From assembly GCA_029906195.1 (NCBI GenBank), contig JARWSJ010000001.1, positions 992,001 to 1,056,000 on the forward strand: a DNA stretch of 64,000 nt. The letters run 5' to 3'. This document shows positions 8,082 through 16,480 of this stretch, piece after piece (positions within the stretch are counted from its first letter, which is position 1; each line of letters begins with the position of its first letter). The DNA is from Chitinophagaceae bacterium 26-R-25 (GTDB lineage Bacteria; Bacteroidota; Bacteroidia; Chitinophagales; Chitinophagaceae). The position numbers were made by a program, and so were the translations under genes. Below the pieces are notes generated by a model. That model made no database searches and was not told the DNA's origin. It was given only the letters and a program-made list of their open reading frames with translations.

Positions 8082-9794
8082 ATGAAATGGTACATCTGGG
8101 TTTCATTTTCAGTTTTAACTTTCACTGCAGCACTACTAGTTGCCATGCAAAAACCGGTAAATACACCACTAACGATTTCACAAATAAATGAATGGAAAAA
8201 ACGATCGATCGGATGCTCCGGTTTTATAAGCGTGCCGGAAGATTTTTTGCGAAAAACGATAGAAATTAAAACCGGCATTGGTGAATTTAACCTCTCCATC
8301 ACCACCAAAAGCGCCGAAGCCCAGAAGTTTTTCAACCAGGGAATGGCCTACGTTTACAACTTCGAGTATGTACAAAGCGCAAGGTCATTCTATACCGCAC
8401 TACAATATGATACGACAGCAATGATCTACTGGGGCCTGGCAAATGCGTATGATGGTTTGGGGGATACCACCCAGGCAAGAAACATAATAGCAAAGGCATT
8501 TGCTTTGGCAGAGAATTTGACTCCACGCGAAAAGATGTTCATTCAGTTGCAATACGAATCGGATCAACCAGCATGGGACAGTGCGCAGACTCATCGCCAG
8601 AAAGAAAAAATGGAATCACTAATGGACGAGGCGAACTACGAGTTCGCCAACGATGCAGAGATGTGGGCCTTCACCGGCATGTTCAGATTTGACTATCACT
8701 CACCTGACGGCGAAACGGAGGAGCAGGCCAGCAGACATACCATTGATGACTATCTTTTAAAGTCACAGCAACTGCAGTACAATCATTTCGGCGTCTGGCA
8801 CATATTGATCCATGCAAATGAAGGTGCCACAGATTTTAAAAAGGCACTCGAATACGGAGCGATGTACACCAAGGCCGCACCCGCCATTCCTCATGCATGG
8901 CATATGTATGCTCATGATCTCATGAAAACAGGAAGGGTAGAAGAAGCAATTGAGAAATTCACTTATGCATTTAAGCTGGAAGAGCAGAAATACAAAACAG
9001 AAAACATGCCGACACATTACGACTGGCACCATGCGCACAACATGGAATTACTGGCTTATTGCTATCAATATTTGGGTAAATACAAAGATGCTGAACGGAT
9101 TTTCTCAGCGCTTGACACTTTAACTCCTTTCAATGCATATAGAATGGGTCAAATGCGCAAGGGGCATCCTTATTTTCTTATACAAAACAATCGATTGGAT
9201 GAAGCTATTGCGCTGGCGAAAAAACTAAGCGCTACAGGCGAATGGCAAAACAGGGGACATGGGTATCTTATTGAAGGATTGGCAAATGTTTTCAAGGGTA
9301 ACACCGCAGCGGCCAAAAGCTGTTACCAAAAGGGAATCTTTATCATTGATAGCCTCAGGAACGACGATCTGAAAAAAGGAATTCCATTGGCCACGATAGA
9401 AGAGAGGTCGAGCTACGCTTATGCCCGAATGAGCATGATCAAAATGGGAGTCGGACTGCTCGAAAACCCTTATGATACCACGTTTGTCAACCAAATGGAC
9501 CAAATACAGTCCACATTGCTTAGACAAACCGGGCCCGATCCATGGATTGACGCACTGTATTTCATGCAAATGCTCACCCAGTTAAGCTTCAAAACCGGCA
9601 ATCTTGAACTGGCAGAAACATCTGCTAATAACATGATAAAACATGATCCAAATTATCCGGGAACGTATTGGTTACTGGCGCAAATAAAAAACAAACAGGG
9701 AGATGTTGTAAAAGCAAATGAATATTTAGCGAAGGCAAAAACCGGTTACAGCAAAGCCGACAAGGAATTTCTGGATAGATTGAAATTCCCGTAG
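8082..9794 (+). CDS. Exported tetratricopeptide-repeat protein
   Basis: A 570-residue protein with an N-terminal hydrophobic segment (about residues 4-21) that is a signal peptide or anchor. From about residue 65 there are repeated helical pairs with TPR spacing, such as AEAQKFFNQGMAYVYNFEYVQSARSFYTAL, AMIYWGLANAYDGLGDTTQARNII and a C-terminal LAQIKNKQGDVVKANEYLAKA. No CxxCH heme motif or catalytic motif was seen. The family is common and uncharacterised in many bacteria; the role is probably scaffolding in the periplasm, but that is only a guess. The TAG stop is formed by the first bases of a GTAGAGAC element that follows. Confidence 0.75.
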   Translation: MKWYIWVSFSVLTFTAALLVAMQKPVNTPLTISQINEWKKRSIGCSGFISVPEDFLRKTIEIKTGIGEFNLSITTKSAEAQKFFNQGMAYVYNFEYVQSARSFYTALQYDTTAMIYWGLANAYDGLGDTTQARNIIAKAFALAENLTPREKMFIQLQYESDQPAWDSAQTHRQKEKMESLMDEANYEFANDAEMWAFTGMFRFDYHSPDGETEEQASRHTIDDYLLKSQQLQYNHFGVWHILIHANEGATDFKKALEYGAMYTKAAPAIPHAWHMYAHDLMKTGRVEEAIEKFTYAFKLEEQKYKTENMPTHYDWHHAHNMELLAYCYQYLGKYKDAERIFSALDTLTPFNAYRMGQMRKGHPYFLIQNNRLDEAIALAKKLSATGEWQNRGHGYLIEGLANVFKGNTAAAKSCYQKGIFIIDSLRNDDLKKGIPLATIEERSSYAYARMSMIKMGVGLLENPYDTTFVNQMDQIQSTLLRQTGPDPWIDALYFMQMLTQLSFKTGNLELAETSANNMIKHDPNYPGTYWLLAQIKNKQGDVVKANEYLAKAKTGYSKADKEFLDRLKFP

Positions 9795-9973
9795 AGACGC
9801 ATGATAATGCGTCTCCGTAACACCCGAATGATGTTCGTGCCAGAAATGATAATGCGTCTCTGTAACACCCGAATGAATGCAACAACACCCGAATGATGTG
9901 CCCAGAAATGACCGCACCAACACAGGGGCAATTCCCGGAAATGAAAGAGACGCATTTTCATGCGTCTCTACGG
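9791..9973. repeat. Multi-copy GTAGAGAC-family element
   Basis: Begins GTAGAGACGCATGATAATG and ends ATGCGTCTCTACGG. Inside are a partial third palindrome (ATGATAATGCGTCTC at about 9846) and three copies of AACACCCGAATGA with AGAAATGA spacers, suggesting internal tandem duplication of a unit of roughly 50-60 bases. It fills the gap between the TPR gene and the convergent regulator gene. Confidence 0.8.
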
Positions 9974-10005
9974 AATGTACAATATGTTTTGCGTTGAACC
10001 GTCTA

Positions 10006-11061
10006 TTAATACAACAGATTCTTCAGCTTATCGAAATTTTCTATTCTTATTTTACCCTCACGTATTTCAATCAGTTTTTCTGATTTAAAATCACTCAGCG
10101 TTCTGATAAGAGATTCAGTTGCCGTTCCCACATAGTGAGCGATGTCATCTCTTGAAATGGCGATCGGTGAATTGTTGTTGCCAACTTTAAGTTTCGCGCT
10201 GATGTCTATCAAAGCCTTTGCTACACGTTTTCTCAGAGAACTGTAAGCCAACTGCATCAATCTTTCTTCCTGGTCTTTTATATTCAGCGAAATGAGTTTG
10301 ATGAATTTGTGAGCAATGGTAAGATCATTAAATATAGCATTCAGGAATTCGTCTTTTGGAATGATAACGATCTCTGTTTCATCAAGTACTTCTGCGTTGT
10401 CATCATAAACGGAATTTTCTAACAAGGCATGATAGCCGATAAAATCGCCGTCGCTATATAAGTTTGTGATGTATTCTTTGCCGTCTTCATTTGTTTTGAA
10501 GGTTTTAATGCGACCTTTCTTAATGTAGAAAAGGCTTTTGGGTCTTTTCCCTTCTGAGTACATCTGTTGACGTTTGTGGTAGGTAACATGCTCGTATTGA
10601 TCCATCTGCATGTTCATAAAACCGGTACCCTTAAGGTCGCGCAGCAAGGAGTTGATGCCTTGCCCTGTCGCTTCATAACCTTTGTTAAGCACATCAAGCT
10701 TTTTCAGTCTTACCTCGATCGCTTTCAGTAACTCAATATCATCAAAAGGTTTGGTAATGAAATCATCTGCACCCATTTCCATGCCTTTTCTAAAGTCATT
10801 TCTTTCTGTTTTGGCAGTAAGAAATATAAAAGGCGTGTTCTCGGTCGTTGGGTTTTTTCTCAACATATGCAAAACGCCGTAGCCATCAAGTTCCGGCATC
10901 ATAATATCACAAACGATCAGATCGGGCTTGTTGGCAAGCGCCACCTCAATTCCTTTTTTTCCGTTTTCCGCATTCAGGGCGTTATAACCTGCGAGGGTAA
11001 GGATTTCAGTAATGTTTTCTCTGATCTCTGTTTGGTCATCAATAATCAAAATGTTTCTCAT
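10006..11061 (-). CDS. Response regulator: receiver domain fused to a CRP/FNR-type DNA-binding module
   Basis: A 351-residue transcription factor. Residues 1-120 form a receiver domain with acidic D8/D9, phospho-acceptor D52 (VCDIMMPELDG), T82 and K104. Residues 150-260 resemble a cNMP-binding beta-roll, and 270-335 a Crp-type winged helix (ISRDDIAHYVGTATESLIR). The recognition helix keeps Glu316 and Arg320 at the places of E209 and R213 in E. coli FNR, favouring TTGAT-like half sites. No N-terminal cysteine cluster is present, so oxygen would be sensed by a partner kinase rather than by Fe-S. I chose the ATG at 11061, directly before the receiver start, over an extension to 11106. It is divergent from ccoI and sits at the edge of the cbb3 cluster. 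Confidence 0.9.
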   Translation of the reverse strand: MRNILIIDDQTEIRENITEILTLAGYNALNAENGKKGIEVALANKPDLIVCDIMMPELDGYGVLHMLRKNPTTENTPFIFLTAKTERNDFRKGMEMGADDFITKPFDDIELLKAIEVRLKKLDVLNKGYEATGQGINSLLRDLKGTGFMNMQMDQYEHVTYHKRQQMYSEGKRPKSLFYIKKGRIKTFKTNEDGKEYITNLYSDGDFIGYHALLENSVYDDNAEVLDETEIVIIPKDEFLNAIFNDLTIAHKFIKLISLNIKDQEERLMQLAYSSLRKRVAKALIDISAKLKVGNNNSPIAISRDDIAHYVGTATESLIRTLSDFKSEKLIEIREGKIRIENFDKLKNLLY

Positions 11062-11120
11062 ACTTGTAAATTGATTCGTCGGGATCATGCAAAAGTCATA
11101 AGACATTGCTACTAAATATA

Positions 11121-11132
11121 TGACAAATGTCA
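11121..11132. promoter_or_regulatory. Palindrome TGACAAATGTCA in the divergent regulator/ccoI promoter region
   Basis: A two-fold symmetric site (TGACA-AA-TGTCA) in the gap between the receiver-CRP/FNR gene and ccoI. Position and symmetry suit a CRP/FNR-family operator, perhaps for autoregulation. No binding data. Confidence 0.35.
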
Positions 11133-11198
11133 GTTATTATAATGAGATACTTCAATCGTCACGGCTTGGTTTGTTTCTAATTTGCTTAAAATTTCATT

Positions 11199-13586
11199 TT
11201 GGAAGCACAAATAGCCGAAAGAGTACAATGTTACCATTGCGGTGAAGACTGCAATACTAGCCCAATACAATTGGATGACAAACTATTTTGTTGCGAAGGC
11301 TGTAAAATGGTGTACTCGCTGCTCAATAAAAGCGGATTGTGCGAATATTATGACCTAAATCAAAATCCCGGGATCAATCAGAAAATAACGGTAAGGCAGG
11401 GGAAATTTGCTTTTCTGCAAGACGAAAAAATTATGCAGCAGTTGATTTCATTTAAAGATGAAACGCAATCGCATGTTACGCTATACCTGCCGCAGATCCA
11501 TTGTAGTTCCTGTTTATGGCTGCTCGATAATTTGCCAAAATTGAATGATAATGTCATCAGTTCCAAAGTGAATTTTGTGAGGAAAGAAGTTGAGATCATT
11601 TTTAACCACGCGAAATTTTCACTCGAAGAAGTTGCGGTTCTGCTGACAAGCATTGGTTATGAGCCCTATATTTCATTGAATGATCTGGGAAAGAAAAAGC
11701 CGCGTGTTTCAAGGAAAATGATCTTTCAATTGGGCGTTGCAGGTTTCTGCTTTGCCAATGTCATGCTCATGAGTTTTCCGGAATACCTTGGCCTGGAAAA
11801 GAGCGAAGAGTACCTTCAATATTTTTTCCGTTATATCAATCTTGCACTCGCACTGCCGGTGTTTTTCTACAGCGCACAGCCGTTCTATGTCTCTGCATGG
11901 GGGAGTCTTAAACAAAAGTTCCTCAATATAGATGCACCTATCGTCCTGGCAATTTTTGTGACATTCTTTCGAAGTCTGTACGAAATACTCACTTCTACAG
12001 GCAGTGGTTATTTTGATTCGATGACTGGCATCGTTTTTTTCATGCTGATAGGAAGAGTATTGCAGGACAGAACTTATCAACGACTCTCATTTGACCGGGA
12101 TTATACTTCCTATTTCCCTATTGCCGTTAGCGTTTTGAAAGATGGTAAAGAAATTCCAACCGCATTACCGGATGTGAAAGCAGGAGATACTTTGCTGATA
12201 CATAACGAAGAGTTGGTGCCGGCGGATGGCATCATAACAAGGGGGCACGGTTATATTGATTACAGTTTCGTAACCGGCGAATCCATTCCCGTTACAAAAG
12301 AAATGGGTGAAATTATTTATGCCGGAGGCAAACAAAAGGGCGCTAACATTGAATTACTCGTGATAAAAGAAGTGGCGCAAAGCTATTTGACGAAATTGTG
12401 GAATAACGGGGATTCTCAAAAGAAAGAACAGCAGCAGAAAAAGTCATTTGTTCATGCACTGAGCAGGTATTTTACCATAATACTTTTCTCCATTGCATTG
12501 GTAACGGCCATATATTGGGCGTTTGTTGATCCGGCAAAAATCTGGAGCGCCGTTACAGCCATTCTTATAGTTGCCTGTCCTTGTGCTTTGTTATTATCCA
12601 ACACCTTTACAAATGGCAATGTGTTGCGTATTCTCAGCCGCAATGGATTCTATCTGCGCAATGCAGAAACAATAGAAGAAATAGCAAAAGTCGATAGTGT
12701 TGTTTTTGATAAAACAGGAACACTGACCAATGCACACAAACATGATATAGAATATATTGGCGAAGAAATTTCAAAAGAAACTGAACAGCAAATCGCCGCA
12801 TTGGCATCACAATCCAATCACCCGTTAAGCAGATCCCTGGCAGAGTTCCTGGGAAAAAATACTGCCACCCGGGTTGTTGATTTTACCGAAGAAACGGGTC
12901 TGGGCACATCAGGTTTAGTCAATGGAACCCTGTTAGCCATTGGGTCTGGCGAGTTTATTACAGGACACAGAAATGCACATGAAGAAGGGACGCGGGTATA
13001 TGTTTCTGTCAATAAACACTTTGTTGGTTATTTCACCTTCAGGAATCACTACCGACAAATCGAATCCTGTATAGATCAGTTGAAAAACAAAGTAGCGCTG
13101 TCTGTAATTTCCGGAGACAACTCTTCTGAAAAAAGTTCGTTAGGAAAAATTTTTGGCAGCAACAGCAAATTATTGTTTAATCAAAAGCCTGATGACAAAC
13201 TCGCTTACATTCAATCATTACAAAACAACGGGAGAACTGTGATGATGCTCGGCGACGGACTGAACGATGCAGCAGCATTGATGCAAAGCAATGTTGGCGT
13301 TGCCATCACTGACGACAGCAATAATTTTACCCCGGCCAGTGATGCTATCCTCGAAGCGGGCAAGCTCAATAAATTAGCAGGGTTCATACGTATCTGCAAG
13401 CTGAACAAACGAATCGTAATAGCCAGCTTCATTCTTTCTATCATCTATAACATTATCGGACTGTCATTTGCCGTGCAGGGAAACCTGTCACCGCTTATAG
13501 CTGCCATCCTTATGCCTTCAAGCTCGCTGAGCATTATATTGTTAACATTTGGTGCGAGCAATCTTCTAAGTAAGTATGAGCTATGA
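11199..13586 (+). CDS. ccoI: Copper-translocating P-type ATPase for cbb3 oxidase assembly
   Basis: A 795-residue P1B-type ATPase of the FixI/CcoI group. The N-terminus has a cysteine-rich segment (CYHCGEDC at 11-18, CCEGC at 31-35), then a heavy-metal-associated domain with CSSC. The membrane metal motif CPC (CPCALLLSN), phosphorylation motif DKTGTLTN and hinge GDGLNDAAAL are intact. It is expected to export copper across the inner membrane for the binuclear centre of cytochrome cbb3. The start is TTG at 11199, because no ATG fits; the cysteine-rich N-terminus begins at once. It leads the cluster and is separated from ccoS by a repeat element and an FNR box, so it probably has its own promoter. 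Confidence 0.93.
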   Translation: MEAQIAERVQCYHCGEDCNTSPIQLDDKLFCCEGCKMVYSLLNKSGLCEYYDLNQNPGINQKITVRQGKFAFLQDEKIMQQLISFKDETQSHVTLYLPQIHCSSCLWLLDNLPKLNDNVISSKVNFVRKEVEIIFNHAKFSLEEVAVLLTSIGYEPYISLNDLGKKKPRVSRKMIFQLGVAGFCFANVMLMSFPEYLGLEKSEEYLQYFFRYINLALALPVFFYSAQPFYVSAWGSLKQKFLNIDAPIVLAIFVTFFRSLYEILTSTGSGYFDSMTGIVFFMLIGRVLQDRTYQRLSFDRDYTSYFPIAVSVLKDGKEIPTALPDVKAGDTLLIHNEELVPADGIITRGHGYIDYSFVTGESIPVTKEMGEIIYAGGKQKGANIELLVIKEVAQSYLTKLWNNGDSQKKEQQQKKSFVHALSRYFTIILFSIALVTAIYWAFVDPAKIWSAVTAILIVACPCALLLSNTFTNGNVLRILSRNGFYLRNAETIEEIAKVDSVVFDKTGTLTNAHKHDIEYIGEEISKETEQQIAALASQSNHPLSRSLAEFLGKNTATRVVDFTEETGLGTSGLVNGTLLAIGSGEFITGHRNAHEEGTRVYVSVNKHFVGYFTFRNHYRQIESCIDQLKNKVALSVISGDNSSEKSSLGKIFGSNSKLLFNQKPDDKLAYIQSLQNNGRTVMMLGDGLNDAAALMQSNVGVAITDDSNNFTPASDAILEAGKLNKLAGFIRICKLNKRIVIASFILSIIYNIIGLSFAVQGNLSPLIAAILMPSSSLSIILLTFGASNLLSKYEL

Positions 13587-13601
13587 CGGTATAACAAATA
13601 A

Positions 13602-13761
13602 CGTGTGAAGTGTAAGGTGTAAGGTGAGGAGGGTCATTCCGGAGCATAAATTTTAAAGTCAAAAAAATGACATTGCTCCTTTGCTATTGCAACGAAAACA
13701 TCAACCCCTGACCCTAATTTCCCGTTGCGATGCAAAGCCTCACACTTACACCTTATCCCTC
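13602..13761. repeat. GTGTAAGG-type inverted-repeat element
   Basis: Left arm at 13602-13629 (GTGTAAGGTGTAAGGTGAGG) and an inverse arm at about 13737-13761 (CCTCACACTTACACCTTAT), loop about 108 bases. It lies just after ccoI, before the FNR box. Confidence 0.65.
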
Positions 13762-13807
13762 ATGCCATTACACCCCTTTGTAAATGTGATTAAAATCATG
13801 TTTTGGT

Positions 13808-13821
13808 TTGATGGCCATCAA
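13808..13821. promoter_or_regulatory. Perfect FNR box upstream of ccoS-ccoNOQP
   Basis: TTGATGGCCATCAA matches the FNR/anaerobox consensus TTGATnnnnATCAA at all ten defined positions. A -7-like TATTTTTA at 13844-13851 would put the transcription start near 13856 and centre the box at about -41, the classical class II activator position. A weaker symmetric site, TGATTAAAATCA, lies at 13787-13798. Confidence 0.75.
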
Positions 13822-13868
13822 CAAGTGGCCGCAGAACTGACAATATTTTTACACTCGAAATCATTCCA

Positions 13869-14030
13869 ATGAGTGTAATTGTCATTTTGTTGATTGCAAG
13901 TATATCAGTCGCGGCGCTCTTTCTCGGCGCTTTTATCTGGAACATAAAGAGTGGGCAATATGATGATGAATATGGTTCTTCCATTCGCATCCTCTTCGAC
14001 GATACCTCCAAAGAGACAAAAATCAAGTAA
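13869..14030 (+). CDS. ccoS: cbb3 oxidase maturation protein CcoS
   Basis: A 53-residue protein: a hydrophobic helix (about residues 3-25), then FIWNIKSGQYDDEYGSSIRILFDD. The motif of a short membrane helix followed by W-x-x-K-S-G-Q-Y-D-D is diagnostic for CcoS (FixS), which is needed to insert cofactors into cytochrome cbb3. It sits 32 bases upstream of ccoNO and 48 bases after an FNR box, making it the first gene of the oxidase transcript. The start is the ATG at 13869; there is no other candidate. Confidence 0.92.
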   Translation: MSVIVILLIASISVAALFLGAFIWNIKSGQYDDEYGSSIRILFDDTSKETKIK

Positions 14031-14062
14031 ACATACTACTGCAAACAAATCAAACCGAATAT

Positions 14063-16204
14063 ATGCAAATAGAGAAGTTTTATTATGACAACAAGACTGT
14101 GAAATGGTTTGCTTACGCTACTATTTTCTGGAGTATTGTTGGTATGCTTGCCGGCTTGTGGGCAGCAGTTTCAATCTACTATCCTGCGTTGAACCTGAAT
14201 TTTGCACCAACCACCTTTGGCCGTATGAGGCCGGTGCATACAAACGCCGTAATCTTTGCATTTGTGGGTAACGGTATTTTCATGGGGGTTTATTATTCAT
14301 TGCAGCGTTTGTGTAAAGCACGCATGTTCAGCGACCTGTTGAGTAAAATACACTTTTGGGGTTGGCAATTGATCATTGTGGCTGGCGCTCTTACATTGTG
14401 GGCTGGATACACAACCGGTAAAGAATACGCAGAACTTGAATGGCCGCTGGATATCGCCATTACGTTAGTGTGGGTGGCGTTTGGTGTAAACATGTTTGGT
14501 ACTATCGTTAAAAGAAGAGAAAGACATTTATATGTTGCTATCTGGTTTTATATCGGCACATGGATCACTGTTGCGATGTTGCATATCGTAAACTCATTTG
14601 AGCTTCCAATATCCCTCTTAAAAAGTTATAGCTGGTATGCGGGCGTACAGGATGCGCTGGTACAGTGGTGGTACGGGCACAATGCGGTTGCATTTTTCCT
14701 TACTACACCATACCTCGGTTTGATGTACTACTTCCTTCCAAAAGCTGCCAACAGACCGGTTTATTCATATAGGCTTTCTATCATTCACTTCTGGTCTTTA
14801 ATCTTCATTTATATCTGGGCAGGTCCTCACCACTTGTTATATACAGCATTGCCTGACTGGGCGCAATCACTGGGAACTGTGTTCTCTGTAATGTTGATTG
14901 CACCAAGCTGGGGTGGTATGATGAACGGATTGTTCACACTGCGTGGCGCATGGGATAAAGTGAAGGAGGAACCAGTGTTGAAATTCCTGGTGGTAGCACT
15001 TACATGTTATGGTATGGCTACTTTCGAGGGCCCGATGTTGTCAATCAAAAGTGTAAACGCTATTTCTCACTTTACTGACTGGACCATCGCTCACGTGCAC
15101 GTTGGCGCATTGGGTTGGAATGGCTTCCTGACTTTCGCAGTACTTTACTGGCTCATTCCAAAGATGTGGAAAACAGATTTGTACTCCAAAAAACTTGCAA
15201 ACACACACTTCTGGATCGGCACCATAGGTATCGTGTTGTATACAGTGCCAATGTACTGGGCAGGGTTCACACAAAGCCTTATGTGGAAATCATTCACAGA
15301 AGACGGCTTGCTAAAATTCCGTTTCCTGGAAACCGTTACGCATATCATGCCATTGTACATTACACGTAGCATTGGTGGTGCTTTGTATTTGTCTGGTGCT
15401 GTAGTAATGGTATACAATCTTTATAAAACCATTGCCAAAGGAAGCTTTGTCGCAGATGAAGCTGCAGAAGCTGCACCACTTGCGAAAGAAGTAGCAACGC
15501 ATGGCAAACAACACTGGCACAGCGTAATTGAAAAACGTCCGTTCCAAATGTTGATATTGAGCTTCATCGTTGTGGCAATCGGCGGTATCATCGAATTTAT
15601 GCCAACATTCCTTGTAAAAAGTAATATCCCAACCATTGCAAGTGTAAAACCATACACGCCGCTTGAATTGCATGGCCGTGACATTTACATAAGAGAAGGT
15701 TGTTACAACTGTCACTCACAAATGATCCGTCCGTTCAGAGATGAGGTTGCGAGATATGGCGAGTATTCAAAAGCAGGAGAGTTTGTGTATGATCACCCGT
15801 TCCAGTGGGGAAGTAAAAGAACCGGACCGGACTTGGCAAGAATTGGTGGAAAGTATCCTGACAGCTGGCATTACAACCACATGTTTGATCCGCAAACAAT
15901 GTCGCCAGGCTCCATCATGCCAAGATACGTATGGTTGTTTGAAGATCAAATTGATACTACAAAGACGCCTAAAATGATAAGGGCCATGCAGACGCTTGGT
16001 GTGCCCTACGAAAAAGGATATGATGCAACAGCAAACGCAGACCTGATGAACCAGGCTAAAGGAATCAAAGAAAGTTTGAAAGCTGACAAGATCAAAGTGC
16101 AAAGTACAGATGAGATCGTAGCATTGATAGCATACCTGCAAAGGGTAGGTAAAGACATTAAAGATGCACCAAAAGATCAAACAGCATCTGCAGCGGCTGA
16201 ATAA
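14063..16204 (+). CDS. ccoNO: cbb3-type cytochrome c oxidase, fused subunits I and II (CcoN-CcoO)
   Basis: 713 residues combining two oxidase subunits. The first part (about 1-460) is the multi-helix heme-copper subunit CcoN, with GHNAVAFFLTTPYLG, the WAGPHHLLYTALPDWAQ segment and the conserved IAHVHVGALGWNG. After a linker rich in Ala and Glu (about 465-480) and one more helix, the rest is CcoO, with a c-type heme motif CYNCH at about 547-551 followed by SQMIRPFRDEVARYGEYS. The complex reduces oxygen at low concentration and pumps protons. The ccoN-ccoO fusion is known in Bacteroidota. A repeat element begins three bases after the double stop, before ccoQ. Confidence 0.95.
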   Translation: MQIEKFYYDNKTVKWFAYATIFWSIVGMLAGLWAAVSIYYPALNLNFAPTTFGRMRPVHTNAVIFAFVGNGIFMGVYYSLQRLCKARMFSDLLSKIHFWGWQLIIVAGALTLWAGYTTGKEYAELEWPLDIAITLVWVAFGVNMFGTIVKRRERHLYVAIWFYIGTWITVAMLHIVNSFELPISLLKSYSWYAGVQDALVQWWYGHNAVAFFLTTPYLGLMYYFLPKAANRPVYSYRLSIIHFWSLIFIYIWAGPHHLLYTALPDWAQSLGTVFSVMLIAPSWGGMMNGLFTLRGAWDKVKEEPVLKFLVVALTCYGMATFEGPMLSIKSVNAISHFTDWTIAHVHVGALGWNGFLTFAVLYWLIPKMWKTDLYSKKLANTHFWIGTIGIVLYTVPMYWAGFTQSLMWKSFTEDGLLKFRFLETVTHIMPLYITRSIGGALYLSGAVVMVYNLYKTIAKGSFVADEAAEAAPLAKEVATHGKQHWHSVIEKRPFQMLILSFIVVAIGGIIEFMPTFLVKSNIPTIASVKPYTPLELHGRDIYIREGCYNCHSQMIRPFRDEVARYGEYSKAGEFVYDHPFQWGSKRTGPDLARIGGKYPDSWHYNHMFDPQTMSPGSIMPRYVWLFEDQIDTTKTPKMIRAMQTLGVPYEKGYDATANADLMNQAKGIKESLKADKIKVQSTDEIVALIAYLQRVGKDIKDAPKDQTASAAAE

Positions 16205-16207
16205 TAG

Positions 16208-16285
16208 GTAGAGACAAGGCATTGCCTTGTCTGTGATAAACAGCCATACTGGACATGAAAGACAAGGCACTGCCTTGTCTCTAAC
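16208..16285. repeat. GTAGAGAC-family paired hairpin inside the cco operon
   Basis: Two palindromes, GAGACAAGGCATTGCCTTGTC and GACAAGGCACTGCCTTGTCTC, flank about 35 bases. The outer ends GTAGAGAC and GTCTCTAAC match the family, but the stem core is ACAAGGCA rather than ACGCAT, with both sides changed together. It lies between ccoNO and ccoQ. Confidence 0.8.
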
Positions 16286-16306
16286 AAAAAATTTAAACAG
16301 TCAGTT

Positions 16307-16468
16307 ATGAAATTCGTCAACTATCTAGAGAAAATAAGCGGCGTAAGCATTTATCCGATAACATCCTTTCTCATTTTCGGAGTTTTCTTCCTGATCGTGC
16401 TCGCATGGGCAATTAAGGCAGATAAGAAATTGATTGAAGATATAAGCAACATTCCTTTAGATAAATAG
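16307..16468 (+). CDS. ccoQ: Small cbb3 oxidase subunit (CcoQ-like)
   Basis: A 53-residue protein with one membrane helix at about 17-37 (YPITSFLIFGVFFLIVLAWA) and a charged C-terminus. Position between ccoNO and ccoP, size and topology identify it as the CcoQ/FixQ-type subunit, which stabilises the oxidase. Sequence identity within this family is always low, so the call rests mainly on context. It starts at ATG 16307 and ends 13 bases before ccoP. Confidence 0.8.
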   Translation: MKFVNYLEKISGVSIYPITSFLIFGVFFLIVLAWAIKADKKLIEDISNIPLDK

Positions 16469-16480
16469 CAATCACCCCAA

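Noticed and set aside
7940-8191. 83-residue open frame before the TPR gene
   Set aside because: It overlaps the TPR gene start in another frame and has no protein-like features; the region is a promoter gap.
9791-9973. Regularly spaced repeats resembling a small CRISPR array
   Set aside because: Unit lengths and spacers are irregular, units are palindromic members of a dispersed family, and there are no cas genes in the window.
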